A DNA stretch of 64,000 bases from Coniferiporia sulphurascens (GCA_002794785.1 NBBA01000004.1:1984001-2048000), one strand, 5' to 3'. Shown: positions 22,092 to 32,719, counted from the first letter of the stretch. The notes: generated by a model from the sequence alone, not told the origin. Program-made: numbers and translations.

Positions 22092-23016
22092 CTACAGAGA
22101 TTGTATCTTTCCAGGCCAGAATGCATCTCCTCCTTTATTCGCCTCAAACCACTCATTATCATGAGCTATGATTACGCGCACGCGAGGTTGCAATAGCACG
22201 TCTGCAATTCTGCGAATAGTCTTCGCCGCCTCCTCCTTGTCCTGATGCATACATATATCCCCGTGTACTGCATCGTGTAGGACGGCAATATCCCCTTCCC
22301 CACGGATGAGCCGCCAGTCATGTGCACTGTCTCCCGCGAGGTAGATCCACCCGCCATCAGGGGAAGTCCGGGCGAGGATGTTCACGTGCCCCGGGAGATG
22401 TCCAGGAGCGTCGACGATATAGAGGGAGCCGTCACCGAAGTAGTCGAGTGCGCGGGGGAAAGGGCCGATGGACTTCCAATCGGCGCCCTTCGTATCGAGA
22501 AAGTCTGTCCGATCGTCTGGGAGCAGATCCGCCGAGAACTCGCCGTTGGGGTCCTTGGGGTATCCTGGTTCGAAAAGGGGGCGTGCCTCAGCACCCAGGA
22601 GGAATCGTGCCTTGGTGTAGAGCGCGGGGTTTCCGACGTGGTCAAAATGAACATGGGAGAGACATATATGTGTGATTTTCTCTAGCGTCAGCCCACCAGC
22701 CATTAACGACGCGACAACATCTTGCGGAACGCGTAAGTCGAAGCCCCCTTCCAGACGCTTTTTGAGGACTGGTGTCAGCGCGGGACTGTTTAGCCCCGTG
22801 GCGCATATCCCAAGATCGAAAAGGAGATGTTTGTTAGAGGGGACGTGTTTGAGGAGGAAAGCGAGTATCGGCGCTTCGTGTTTGTCACTGTCTGCAACGC
22901 CCGCCACAGCATAGGTACACGGGAGGAGGAAGAAACCTCCTTCGAGCGCCGAAACGTCGCAATACGCTTGTTCCTTGTTTCGGGAGAGGGAGAGGTATGT
23001 TATGAGGTTCAGCCAT
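22092..23016 (-). pseudogene. Metallo-beta-lactamase-fold hydrolase (copy 3), N-terminal frameshift
   Basis: Same family as copies 1 and 2, more diverged. The zinc motif is SHVHFDH, and DAPGHLPGH, LAGDSAHD and IIAHDNEW are present. The homologous start is ATG 23016 (reads MAEPHNIPLPLPKQ). An extra 7 bases (GGAACAA, a near copy of the neighbouring ACAAG) then shift the frame just before the codons for AYCDVSALEGG. A TATA box (TTCATAAAG, minus strand) at 23060-23068 fits the 23016 start. From the next in-frame ATG, 22907, a 271-residue protein lacking the first beta-strands could still be made. It is either a recent pseudogene or a gene using the shorter start. Confidence 0.7.
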
Positions 23017-23518
23017 TACGGGTCGTCAACTGTTTGAAGAGACGTGTTTACTGGGGTCCCTTTATGAACGTCCAGCCTCAATTCAATAAAATGGCAGAAT
23101 TCCTCAGTAATTGTACGTCTACCTGACACGCAATAAATCGTACGATAACTACCAATTGAGTGGGGCTAGTGTCTGATGAAGTGTTCTCAGCTCGTAAAAA
23201 CACTTACGTCAAACCAGCAGAAGAGTCCAAGCTTCAGTTACGATGAGAATTACTTGCGTCAGCACCATCGTGACTGTCCTGCGCGGATTGGTGCTCGTAA
23301 CCTTTAGTACTGACATCGACCCATCGAAATAAGATGAATGATGAGAATGAATCAGCCAGTCCGTAATCTTTCAGACGGAAGCCTTGAAGACATGAAATAC
23401 AATTAAGACTTTACGCCGCCAGAAGCCGTTAAGCCTCGATCTAGCTTATTAAGGCACAGCGTCTGAAGCTATCGTGATACCTTTAGTCATCTCGCTTATC
23501 ATACAATTGTGGTGTATT
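23017..23518. other. Intergenic region MBL copy 3 / ARP3
   Basis: About 500 bases with the copy 3 promoter and the ARP3 3' UTR. No other feature seen. Confidence 0.5.
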
Positions 23519-25246
23519 TTAGTTGACACTTCCGAAAATCTGGTATCGTCTGCAGATACTCGGCCCGACTTCCTCATACTGAGCTTTCGTGTGGCAACAG
23601 GAGTAGAACTCAGGCTAGACAGATCCTTCAGATAAACAGGAGTACGGATATGAACGAGGCTCACCAATGAAGCAAGGAGGGAGCCACCGAACCACACTGC
23701 GTATCTGTCAAAATGACACAGAGGAGATCAGACAAACCAGTACTGTAAAGACGTTAACTGATCAAACCTTTGCCGTTTGTGTGAAATTACGTCAACTTCA
23801 ACGCCCGAAGACTATAAAAATGTGAGCATGTCATCGGACGATAACATATATATACATATTCACCCTCGTCTTGCTACCACTCGAAGCTTCACTAGCTTCG
23901 ATACGACGGTCTACCAGCTGCTTAAGATCCCGCTTAAGACGCTGACCGAAATGTGTAAACATTGTTGAGCCGCCCGAAAGGACAATGTTCTAATCGTAAC
24001 CAATTAGTGAAAGTTTCTGGCGGTATAAAATCGACAGGAACCTTATATAGCCCACGTCTAACGTCAATGGGGGAAGCTTGGATGACACCGTCTACGATTT
24101 CGGGTAAGGGCGTCAGGAAATCAGACGAGTAAATCTCAGGATTAAAGAATATCTCCGGAGCGAGGAAGCGCTCGTATCCGACATCAATCTCGTACGTCTA
24201 AGCATAAAATCAGCACGAAAGTAACGACATAATCATATAGAGGCGACGCACCCTGCCCGTCACGGAATGCTCCCCCGTGAATCGTTGGAACATGTTATAT
24301 GGGTCGGCATCGTACTTCCGGAACTCCTTTACGATGTCTTGACACACGTAGGTATAGTTTTCTTTCACTTTACTGGCAACACGCATCTGATCCTCAGGCG
24401 GCACGGTGGTCATTTCGCCACGCTCGCGCATGAGATTGAGCACAAATTGTGTGATATCACGACCAGCGATGGGGATATGTTTAATCGCACTGCCGACAAC
24501 ATAACCTTCCGCGCAGGGAATAACATGAGTAACGCCGTCGCCGGAGTCTATGACGGTACCGGTAAGCGTGCGATCGGTAACTTTGTTCGAGGACCAGGAA
24601 GCAGCGAGCGCAAGCACGGCCTGTACGGCAATATAGAGACCCTTGATGTTGAATGATTCGAAGAAAATCTCCGCGGTTTGTTCTCGATTTTCCGGAGCAT
24701 TTAGAGGGGGCTCTGTCTGCGCAGATGTTTCTTAGGACAAAGTATGCGATATCAGAAGCGCGGTTCTTACCAGAAGGAAGTAATGGTCTTCCGGTTCAGC
24801 ACGCAAGTACTTGAAGATCGTCTGTTCCCAGTAGCGCTCCATGTGGTCCCAATTGTCTATCATGCCATGCCGAATTGGATAGTGCACGCCATATCCAGGT
24901 GTCTTCTGGTTTGTAATGGCTTCATCTCCGATGAAGAAATCGAGGTCCTCAACGCCGCGCTTGGACGCAAGGTTGCCGGGTTTCGAAGGAAGGGGCGGGC
25001 CTGCACGGGTGGATTGAGCCGTTGCGCCTCCTCGTGTAGCTATCGCAGTCGGAAACACGCTGTGAATTCGGTAAGTACCTGCTAATAGCAGCATAACAGG
25101 TGCATTTGACGTACAATGACGGGTCTGAGTTGCCTGCGAACCTATAAAGCCATAAATATATAGAAGGACAGAGAGTTTAGCATCACGTACCCTATTTTCG
25201 AGTATCCAGTGCCATTGTCGCTGATGATGGGGGCGAGCACTGACAT
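23519..25246 (-). CDS. ARP3: Actin-related protein 3 (Arp2/3 complex)
   Basis: Subunit of the Arp2/3 complex that nucleates branched actin at endocytic sites. Nine exons (25246-25191, 25141-25115, 25059-24771, 24716-24252, 24197-24042, 23989-23864, 23811-23768, 23704-23665, 23614-23519) give 432 residues, the expected size. Landmarks are [122 protein letters not shown] and the C-terminal [13 protein letters not shown]. Two exons are very short (27 and 40 nt). Nucleotide-binding loops of the actin fold are intact. Confidence 0.95.
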
Positions 25247-25322
25247 GATGGTCGGTAGAGGATGAGCTCCTGGGCAACTGCGCGCGCCGCACGATGATAT
25301 CTACGGTCACGTTTCTCGCTCT

Positions 25323-26233
25323 TTTTGGGACGAGCTCTTATTACGTATTCAAGATGGCACAACTCGACCACAATTTGTCCACGAGCCTTCCCCTCCTAAT
25401 GTCCCTACAAAGCTGAAGTCCTGCATAGACTTAGCGACGACGGCCATGCACGAGAAGAGCAGTGCCGACCCTTGCTTTCAAGCCTGCATCTGACAAGCAA
25501 CCGGCTTTTACAACCAATACCTGTCCGCGCCCCTGTTGCGAAACTAAAGCTCGTTACCCCTTCCGAGACATCTATCCAAACGTATCCATTCATCCATTCT
25601 TCGCATTTTGATAGCTCGCACGAAATGCGTATGAAACCACCAAAGAGCTCCTTCGCGTTCGGACTAATCTATATTACAAAGAGCAGGCAGCGTGGGCCGT
25701 GAAAGTTCAACAGCTATGCGTTATCTCACAGCTGCTGTTTACAACCGTCTCGAGTGCGGCAAATCAGGCTACGCCAGAAGAAAGACGGTTATGAGTTTGT
25801 TCCCTCGACGGCGCTTCACATGCCATATCCAGTCGAAAGAATTATCGACCCCTTACACGCGATGACGAAATTCGTATATTGGATGTATGAAAAATCCCTC
25901 ATTACTCGAACGGCGAAACTTCTGTTATTAGCTCTGGATGCTCCCACTGAGCCGAGCTATTGCACGTTAGTACCATCCCTCTCCACATGATCACCAGCGA
26001 GCTCTTGCCAGAGGGGGTAAAGTCACGCGCACGTTCAAAGGTTCCACTTGCAACATGGAAGGAAAAAATGATTCAAGACAATGCAATCTACACATTTTAG
26101 ATTGGGTCGGTGAAAGGGATCGACACCCCTCCGATTCGGATGCCGCGAAGACCTTTGGCGCGCAAAGCTTGGGACAAGCGGATCCACCGCTTTGAAGGTT
26201 GATGTAGGGACTTACAAGAGCACGGGCGCGCAC
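25323..26233 (+). pseudogene. Unresolved coding-like sequence divergent from ARP3
   Basis: I could not build a gene, yet several plus-strand stretches read like protein. In one frame from 25326, [18 protein letters not shown] continues to PTKLKSCIDLATTAMHEKSS and a stop at 25491. Another frame from about 25618 reads ARNAYETTKELLRVRTNLYY then KEQAAWAVKVQQLCVISQLL to a stop at 25794. The same frame resumes at 25981 with LHMITSELLPEGVKSRAR and ATWKEKMIQDNAIYTF. Stops and frame changes between them have no clear GT/AG introns. This looks like a decayed gene, or an active gene with non-obvious splicing. No family recognised. Confidence 0.3.
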
Positions 26234-27236
26234 AGTTGTCTTTGGCAGGTATTCTACACGAGTATGTGTTGTTCTAACAGTGTCAAGCCCAAATTCATAC
26301 AGTATGATTAACTTACGAGCTTTCCCCCAGTTCCCGTAACACGAAACGCTGTCTAGTCATTCCTTTTCGGCTAACTGGGTGACATCTCTGTCTTTCCACC
26401 ATTTTATCAAGCCTGTCGAGTGCGCAACAGTTTTATGGCTATCCCAAAGTGGTGGCCCATACTGGCGTAGTCTGGGCTCTTGGGGTTATGAATTGGCGGC
26501 TGACAAGGGCAATAGACTCTTGGCCTCCAATATTCTTGGGCGCTTCGGTCAGGTACAAAAGCTTGTCTATCGGCTATCTGACACGGCTAAAATACATATA
26601 CTCTCTTACTGGCGGATGGCCTTGCGACCCCTTTTATCCGCTTTGTTGTGGTTAATCAATTGTTGCGTGCAAGTGAAATATCCAACAGTTTTTCGCACCT
26701 AATCTGCTCAAGGTGTTCTTCCCCCGCTACTGGATCGCCGTTTTGTGTCTCACGGAATAGGATAACCATCCGCAGCATAGAGGATGGATAGGGGTGGCTA
26801 CGAATATGACCGTCGGGATTCAGGGTCGTACGTTACATTTTCAACCCGAACGCACGCGCGACTTGCGCACTCCGTTAAACGCTTAGACTGCGGATGTCAA
26901 CGCGCCCTATGTGCAGCAGGGGCGAAGACAATAATTTGGGCTAGTCAGTGTTCTGTATTTGGCAAAGGTCTCGCTGTTTGTTTTATTTACGGCATTGGAC
27001 CAATCAGATATGTGAACATCCTCTCTCTACATAAGCAAAATGAGCTACGTTATTCCCCACAAACGAGTCGAGATCTGGCGCATCATCATTTCACCCCCAA
27101 TGTCACTCGGTGGTCCCTGCGAGGGATAGCAATTGTGTCATCTGCTATCGGATTCGAAGGTTGCATCGTTAGCTTGCGGGAAAAGTCGCATTCAAGATAG
27201 GAACTTACCAACACTGGAAGGAGGCAAGTGAGAAAA

Positions 27237-27392
27237 TTACGTTGGGCATGGTATGCAACTCGCTGTAGTCGTTGGGATCCCAGATATCGTGACGGTCAGT
27301 ACTTCGCATAGTTCGGGACAGGGACGGTCGACTATCGCTTCGGTGGCCGACACGAAAACTGCGAGAAGAGCGGTCAGGACGAAAATGCGCAT
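27237..27392 (-). CDS. Small secreted Cys protein alpha-A (51 aa)
   Basis: Short, intronless. It begins MRIFVLTALLAVFVSA, a typical signal peptide, followed by a mature part of about 35 residues with two Cys pairs: CPELC and, near the end, CIPC, separated by a Thr-rich stretch (TVTISGIPTTT). Secretion is expected; function unknown. It matches alpha-B and alpha-C nearly residue for residue in the signal peptide but diverges in the loop before the first Cys, as expected for a fast-evolving secreted family. A TATA-like box lies about 86 bases upstream and a splice donor about 30 bases after the stop. Confidence 0.75.
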   Translation of the reverse strand: MRIFVLTALLAVFVSATEAIVDRPCPELCEVLTVTISGIPTTTASCIPCPT

Positions 27393-27477
27393 TGTTGCTG
27401 ACTTTTGCGAAATCCCGTCTTTGCTAATAAGTGGTGTCTGGGTAGTGAAGAGGCTACAATATGGACAAGGTCTTGGT

Positions 27478-27485
27478 CTTTTATC
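27478..27485 (-). promoter_or_regulatory. TATA-like box of alpha-A
   Basis: GATAAAAG on the minus strand. The surrounding sequence is conserved in all three alpha copies, where C has the perfect TATAAAAG. Confidence 0.55.
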
Positions 27486-28120
27486 CAGTGCCTATTTTTA
27501 AGTGAAACCAATGCCCAGCTCGTCCTCATATTCTACTGAATCATATCTCCGTTGTTTGGTCAGCATACCGGTCTGGAATGCGACGCCCATGGAGACCTCC
27601 GGAGTCGTGATGTCGGCTCACCTCTCCATTTTGATGCCCGACTGGATCCCCTGGAGTAATGGCCAGGTCGGACATGTCGGTAAGGGGCGTCAATTATCAA
27701 GACAGAGAAGTTCCTGGTCGGTACTTGTTCCGGTACGGTGAATATCGCTATTCGGGAGCGTGATAACCAAATAACTCACCCCAGCGCTCTTGACGCTCCA
27801 ACCGGTTGCAATCCTTTGTACACTGTTACCCCTGCTTCTGCCAGCGGCCATCAAAAAGTCTTAAAACAATGTCTTCCACGAGAGTCTTATTTCGGCCTCC
27901 TCAATCCACCCTCTTGTTTTTACGGAACCGACTATTGCGTGTACACCTGTTGACAAAATTCGCATACATTCTTGTGTATCCGTGCCTAGGAGTTCCCCGA
28001 AGCCCCCGCCTGAGCTTTAGTACCATCCTTACTATTGCGAATCACGCCCGTGTAATCACGGTTCCAATCTACCAACTTTGTGTTTAGCATGAATTACGGC
28101 CGCTGGACGAGATTGTACCA

Positions 28121-28279
28121 TCACGAGCAGGCGCAGTGTGATTTCTGCGGCTCCTTCCTAGCGTTGGTTGACCCCGGTGAAGAACAAGGCGGGCATTCGA
28201 TGCTAGTGGTGACTAGAGACATCGCACCATTGGTGAATGCAACAATGGTGACAAGATAAACTAGTGAGACGGAACGCAT
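28121..28279 (-). CDS. Small secreted Cys protein beta-A (52 aa)
   Basis: Intronless. The signal peptide MRSVSLVYLVTIVAFTNG is followed by about 30 residues with ECPPC and a C-terminal HCACS (C, x, C). The stretch between (SSPGSTNARKEPQKS) is polar and basic. Two Cys pairs could form disulfides or bind metal. Nearly identical to beta-B, which supports real coding: most differences are conservative and none breaks the frame. Function unknown. The name beta is mine. Confidence 0.75.
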   Translation of the reverse strand: MRSVSLVYLVTIVAFTNGAMSLVTTSIECPPCSSPGSTNARKEPQKSHCACS

Positions 28280-29481
28280 GGTAGGAATATTGGTGGGTTT
28301 CTCGGCGGTTATTTGGGGTCTCCGTTCTCCTCCCTTATGAGTACTTTCGGGCTGTTGGCTGCCAAGTGCAAAGGAAGGGAAAGCATGGTCAGCTCGATGA
28401 CCGGGCGTTTATCACACCGATATTCCACTCCCGCCCGTTGTTGGACGTACTCGTAACCGGCCGCGCTTCTTGACCGTCGGGGCCCGGCTTCGCTGCAAGT
28501 GGTGGTTGTTTTGCATCTCTGGAGCTTTTTTCGCACAACTCTGCTTGATCCTGATGACTGTTCGAGGATTCATGAGGGAAAAACTTGAAGATTAAGTAAA
28601 CGGGTCTTAAGTGCGCAGCCTCAATCATAGATCCAGGGGAGGGGAGGTGGAGGGAGACTCGGAGAGAAAAGTCCGCGACCCGAGGATCATTACTACAACT
28701 GATCCTTCCGAAGATCGGCGTACACAAGTTCGGATTTTTGGTGTCACCTTAGGAATTTACTTCACGTCTGACTCCGGTCGAGTACAAAAGCTTGTCTATC
28801 GGCTAACTAACGGGCTAAAGTACTCTCTTACCCGGCGGACCGCCTTGCGACCCCTTTTATTCACTTTTTTCCTGTTGTTAATCACTCGTTGCGCACAATT
28901 GTGACATCCAACAGTTGTATCCTACCGAAGGAGCCTCCTTCTACCGCTACTAGAGTGCCGTTTCGTATCTCACAGAACGGGATAGCCATTCCGAGTCGTG
29001 GCATAGAAGACAGATAGGCATGGCTGCGGAAAGGAACGTCGCGATTCAAGACCGCACCCCACATTTTCAACCCATCTTACACGCGCTGCAAATCGCTTAG
29101 TGCTCCCATTGCGAATGCTGACGCTCTATGTGTAGCTGGATCGAATACAGTAACCTGGGCTAGTCAGTGTTCTGTACTTGGTCAAAGGTCTCGACGTGTG
29201 TTTCAATTGTGGCATTGGATCGATCAAATATGCGAACACATTCTTTACACATAGGCGAAAAAAAAAGTCTGTTATTATCTGAGGATGCCCTACAAACGAG
29301 CCGAGATTTGGGACATCATCATTTCACCCCCCCCCCCATGTCGCTCAGTGGCCCTTGCGAAGGATTAGCAACTGTGCCATCCTTTATTGGGTCCGGAGGT
29401 TACATTTTCAGCGTGCGCTTGCGGGAAAGGTCGCACATAGGACAGAAACTCACCAACAATGGAAGGAGGAAAACAGGAAAA

Positions 29482-29640
29482 TTACGTGTGGCATGGTTCG
29501 CAACTCGTTGTAACCGTTGGGGTTCCAGATATCGTGACGGTTTCGAATTCGCAGAGACCTTGGCAGATAAGGGTTGTCGTTGTGGTGGCCGACACACTGG
29601 CAAAAGCTGCGAGAAGAGCGGTCAGGACGAAAATGCGCAT
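29482..29640 (-). CDS. Small secreted Cys protein alpha-B (52 aa)
   Basis: Copy of alpha in unit B. Starts MRIFVLTALLAAFASVSA (signal peptide), then a TTTTT run, CQGLC, a Thr-rich linker (TVTISGTPTVTT) and CEPC near the end. The run of Thr is typical of O-mannosylated fungal secreted proteins. Same Cys spacing as A and C. TATA-like box at 29723-29730 on the minus strand; splice donor GTGAGT at 29448-29453 just after the stop. Confidence 0.75.
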   Translation of the reverse strand: MRIFVLTALLAAFASVSATTTTTLICQGLCEFETVTISGTPTVTTSCEPCHT

Positions 29641-29722
29641 TGTTGACTTTTGCGGAATCCCGTCTTTGCGAATGTGTAGTGTCTGGGTAGTGAAGAAGCT
29701 ACAACATGGACGCGGACTTGGT

Positions 29723-29730
29723 CTTTTATC
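29723..29730 (-). promoter_or_regulatory. TATA-like box of alpha-B
   Basis: GATAAAAG on the minus strand, 83 bases before the ATG, in the same context as in unit A. Confidence 0.55.
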
Positions 29731-30378
29731 CAGTGCGTATTTTTAAATGAAACCAACGCTCAGCACGCCCTCATATTCAAATGACTGATATCTCCGTCGT
29801 TTTGTCAGCATATCGGTCTGGATTGCGACGCCCATGGAGACCTCGGGAGTCGTGATGTCAGCCCACCTCTCCGTATTGATGCCAGACTGGATCCCCCGGA
29901 GAAATGGACAAGACGGACAGGTAGGTAATGGTCGTCATGATAAAGAAGTTCCTGGTCGGCCCCTGTTCCGGCACGGCGAATATTGCCGTCTTGGAGAGTA
30001 ATACACCAAATAAGTCACCCCAGCGCTCTTGACTCTTCAATCGGTCGCAATCCCTTTGTCCGCTGTTACCCCTGCTTCTGCCTGCGGTTAGCAAACGGTC
30101 TTTAAATGATATTCGCCCTGAGAAAGGCGCTGCGGCCTCCTCAACCCGTCCTCTTGTTTTTTACGGAACCGACTATTGTGTGTACACTTGTTGACAAAAT
30201 TCGCATACATTCTTGTGTATCCATGCCTCATGTAGGAAACTCTCCCTGAAACCTCCTCCTGGACTCTAGTGTCATCCCCACTATTGCGAATCACGACCCC
30301 CCTCCGTGTAGTCACGGTTCCGGCATCTACCATCTTTGTGTTTAGCACGAATTACGGCTTCTGGATTAGATCCCACCA

Positions 30379-30537
30379 TTACGCGCAGGCGCAGTGTGAT
30401 TTCTGCGGCTCCCTCCTAGCATTGGTTGACCCCGGTGAAGAACAAGGTGGGCATTCGATCGTCGTAGTGGCTAGAGACATCGCACTATTGGTGAATGCAA
30501 CGACGGTAACAAGATAAACCAGTGAGGCGAAACGCAT
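30379..30537 (-). CDS. Small secreted Cys protein beta-B (52 aa)
   Basis: Copy of beta in unit B. MRFASLVYLVTVVAFTNS signal peptide, ECPPC, polar linker and C-terminal HCACA. It differs from beta-A at about ten positions with the frame and all four Cys kept, which points to selection on the protein. A minus-strand GTATAAAGG at about 30597-30606 fits a TATA box about 60 bases upstream; the corresponding site in unit A is degenerate. The frame is open further upstream, but that part includes the TATA box. Confidence 0.75.
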   Translation of the reverse strand: MRFASLVYLVTVVAFTNSAMSLATTTIECPPCSSPGSTNARREPQKSHCACA

Positions 30538-31286
30538 GGTAGAAATTCGGCGGGTTTCTCGACGGACACTTGGAGTCTCCCTTCTAAATACTCCTTCCTT
30601 TATACGGTGACCCAATAAGCTGTTGCAATGTTTTGTGGCTTCGGAATAAACCATCTATATCTCAACAACTGAGGCACATAAATAAAAACTAAAAATTCCT
30701 CTGGAAAGTCCTGTATCCTGGCCTTCTGGTGATAGTTTATATAGGGCATAATTCAAGGAGATGAGGTAGTTATAGACTGTTTAATCGGGGGCAGCATTGC
30801 AACAGTTTATTAGGCATGAACGTCGCTAAAGTCGCGATTCAAGGCCGTGCCCCACATTTTTAATCCATTTTTCACGCGCAGTTTCAAGTTGTGCAAATCA
30901 CTGAGTGCTCACTGAGAATGCTAACGTACTCTATCTGTATCTAGAGCGAAGACAGTGATCTGGGTTAGTCAGTATCTGGTACTTGGTCAAAGGTCTCGAC
31001 GTTTGTTTTAATTGCGGCACACAACTGATCAAATATGCGAACAATCTCTTTACACAGAACTTGAAGCAGAAAAATAACTCTGTTATTATATGAGGATGCC
31101 CTACAAACGAGTTGAGATATGGCACGTCATCATTTCACCCCCAATGTCATTCAATGGTCCCTGCGAGGGATAGCAGCTGTGCCATCCGCTATTGAACCCA
31201 AGGGTTCCGTTTTCAGCTTCAGGTTGCGGGAAAGGTCGCATTCAAGACAGACACTCACCAACACCGGCAGAAGGCAAACAAGAAAA

Positions 31287-31454
31287 TTACGTCACCGTGA
31301 CGGTGCTGCATGGTAAGCAGGTCGTTGTAACCGTTGGGATTCCATATTCCGTGACGGTCTTTACTTCGCAGAGGCCGATGCAGACCCCGTCGTCTGTCGC
31401 CGCGGTGGTCGACACGAAAATTGCGAGAAGAGCGGTCAGGATGAAAATGCGCAT
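31287..31454 (-). CDS. Small secreted Cys protein alpha-C (55 aa)
   Basis: Most diverged alpha copy. Signal peptide MRIFILTALLAIFVSTTA, then CIGLC, a linker ending PTVTTT, CLPC, and a short Val/Thr extension (STVTVT). The Cys framework is identical to A and B although the loops differ. TATA box TATAAAAG at 31543-31550, splice donor GTGAGT at 31253-31258 after the stop. Confidence 0.75.
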   Translation of the reverse strand: MRIFILTALLAIFVSTTAATDDGVCIGLCEVKTVTEYGIPTVTTTCLPCSTVTVT

Positions 31455-31542
31455 TGTTGCTGACTTTTGCGAAATCCCGTCTTTGCGAATGTGTAGTGGT
31501 GTCTGAGTAGTGAAGAGGCTACGATATGGACTAGAACTTGGT

Positions 31543-31550
31543 CTTTTATA
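31543..31550 (-). promoter_or_regulatory. TATA box of alpha-C
   Basis: TATAAAAG on the minus strand, 89 bases before the ATG. Confidence 0.6.
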
Positions 31551-32599
31551 CAGTACTTGTTTCTAAACGGAGCCGATTCCTAGCTCGTCCTCGTATTCAA
31601 ATGACTGATACCTCCGTTGTTTCGTCAGCATACCGGTCTGGTACTATGCGACGCCCATGGAGACCTCCGGAGTCGTGATGTCAGCTCACCTCTCCATATT
31701 GATGGCAGACTAGGTCCCCTGGAGTAATGGACAGGACGGACAGGTGGATAATGGACATCATTTATCAGGATAGAGAAGTTCCTGCCAGTGTTCTCGGCGA
31801 TTACTTGGCCCTTCTAAGTACTCCTTCCCTTATATGTACCTGCAGACTGTTGGCCGTCAAATGCAAAGGAAGGAAAGGCATGGTCAGCTCGGTGTCCGGG
31901 CGTTTGAGCACACCGATGTTCTACTCCCGCCGCCCGTCGTTGAGCGAACTCGTAACCGGCCGCGCTTCCTGACCACGCCGAAGTCCGACCTCGCCGCGAA
32001 TCAAGGTTATTCTACATTTCTGCCAGTGAGGCCTTTTTTTCGCACAACTCTGCTTGATCCTGATGACTGTTCGAGAAATTATGGAGAGGAATTATGGAGA
32101 GGGAAGAACTTTAAGATTAAGTAAATGGGTCTTAAGTGCGCAGCCTCAATCGTAGATCTAAGGGGGGAGGGAGGGGGAGGGAGACCCGGAAAGAGAGGTC
32201 CACTGCCCGAGGATCATTAACAACTGACCTTGCGGAAGGTCCGTGTACACAGGTTCGGATTTTTGCAGAGAAATTAAGTATTGTGGTTTCTGATGAATTG
32301 ACCATAGGATTGGTCATTACTTGAATCACTTCACGTCTGATTCTGAACGCTACTTGCAAGTCTTAGTGCTTACTTTTATTACTTTTATCAAGAAACACTG
32401 ATTTTTTTTAAAAGTGTCATTTACGGGGAAGTGGGGAAATTTCAGCCTTCAGCCTTTGTTTCTCATTAAAAATGGCAGTGAAAAGTCAATTGGAACATGC
32501 AATGCGCATGATCGCCCGGAAAGAACTTCGTCGATCATTGTTTTCCCACGTGGATGCAACCGTTGGCTCACTTCGAAGTTTATGAAAAGTACACCTCGC

Positions 32600-32719
32600 T
32601 TAATAGCGGCTCCAGCATCGAGCCGAGGCGCAACTATGTGTTGCGGCAACTGGTAAGGACACGATGGACGCGGTTGCGAACGCGACAGTCGCGAGGAATG
32701 TGGTGAGCGTAAAGAGGAT
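32600..32719 (-). pseudogene. Relic of a small secreted protein gene (start codon lost)
   Basis: A minus-strand frame downstream of a TATA box (TTTATAAATAG, 32733-32743) reads ILFTLTTFLATVAFATASIV, a signal-peptide-like segment, then HSCASARCWSRY and a stop. The expected first codon is ATC where neighbours have ATG. The only upstream in-frame ATG lies beyond the TATA box. I read it as a decayed member of the same group. A longer protein from 32821 is possible but odd. Confidence 0.35.

Larger units (their letters stand above)
26547..28774. repeat. Segmental repeat, unit A (complete, about 2.2 kb)
   Basis: First of three diverged direct copies. It starts with GTACAAAAGCTTGTCTATCGG-like sequence and contains secreted-protein genes alpha-A and beta-A on the minus strand, their promoters, and a GC-variable tail that recurs in unit C. 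Long matching blocks with B and C run along most of its length, broken by small indels. No terminal inverted repeat, transposase or reverse transcriptase is seen. Confidence 0.8.
28775..30605. repeat. Segmental repeat, unit B
   Basis: Second copy, directly abutting unit A. It carries alpha-B and beta-B. The match to unit A stops near 30605, so the tail present in A (28330-28760) and C is missing here. About 215 unrelated bases separate it from unit C. A C12 run lies at about 29325-29338. Confidence 0.8.
30820..32350. repeat. Segmental repeat, unit C (internally deleted)
   Basis: Third copy. It lacks the first 260 bases of the unit and about 570 internal bases: the match jumps near 31780 from the block upstream of alpha directly to the promoter block upstream of beta, so beta is gone. 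The tail matches unit A to about 32270. At about 32328-32350 it ends in CACTTCACGTCTGA, the sequence found at the A/B junction, as if a fourth unit began there and was lost. Confidence 0.75.

Noticed and set aside
21833..22162. 109-codon frame overlapping the 3' end of the third lactonase-like gene
   Set aside because: It is in another frame of the same strand and partly inside the conserved MBL coding region; no homology.
26547..32350. Transposon or LTR element as explanation of the repeated segments
   Set aside because: No terminal repeats, target-site duplications, transposase, integrase or reverse transcriptase found in any frame; copies abut directly.
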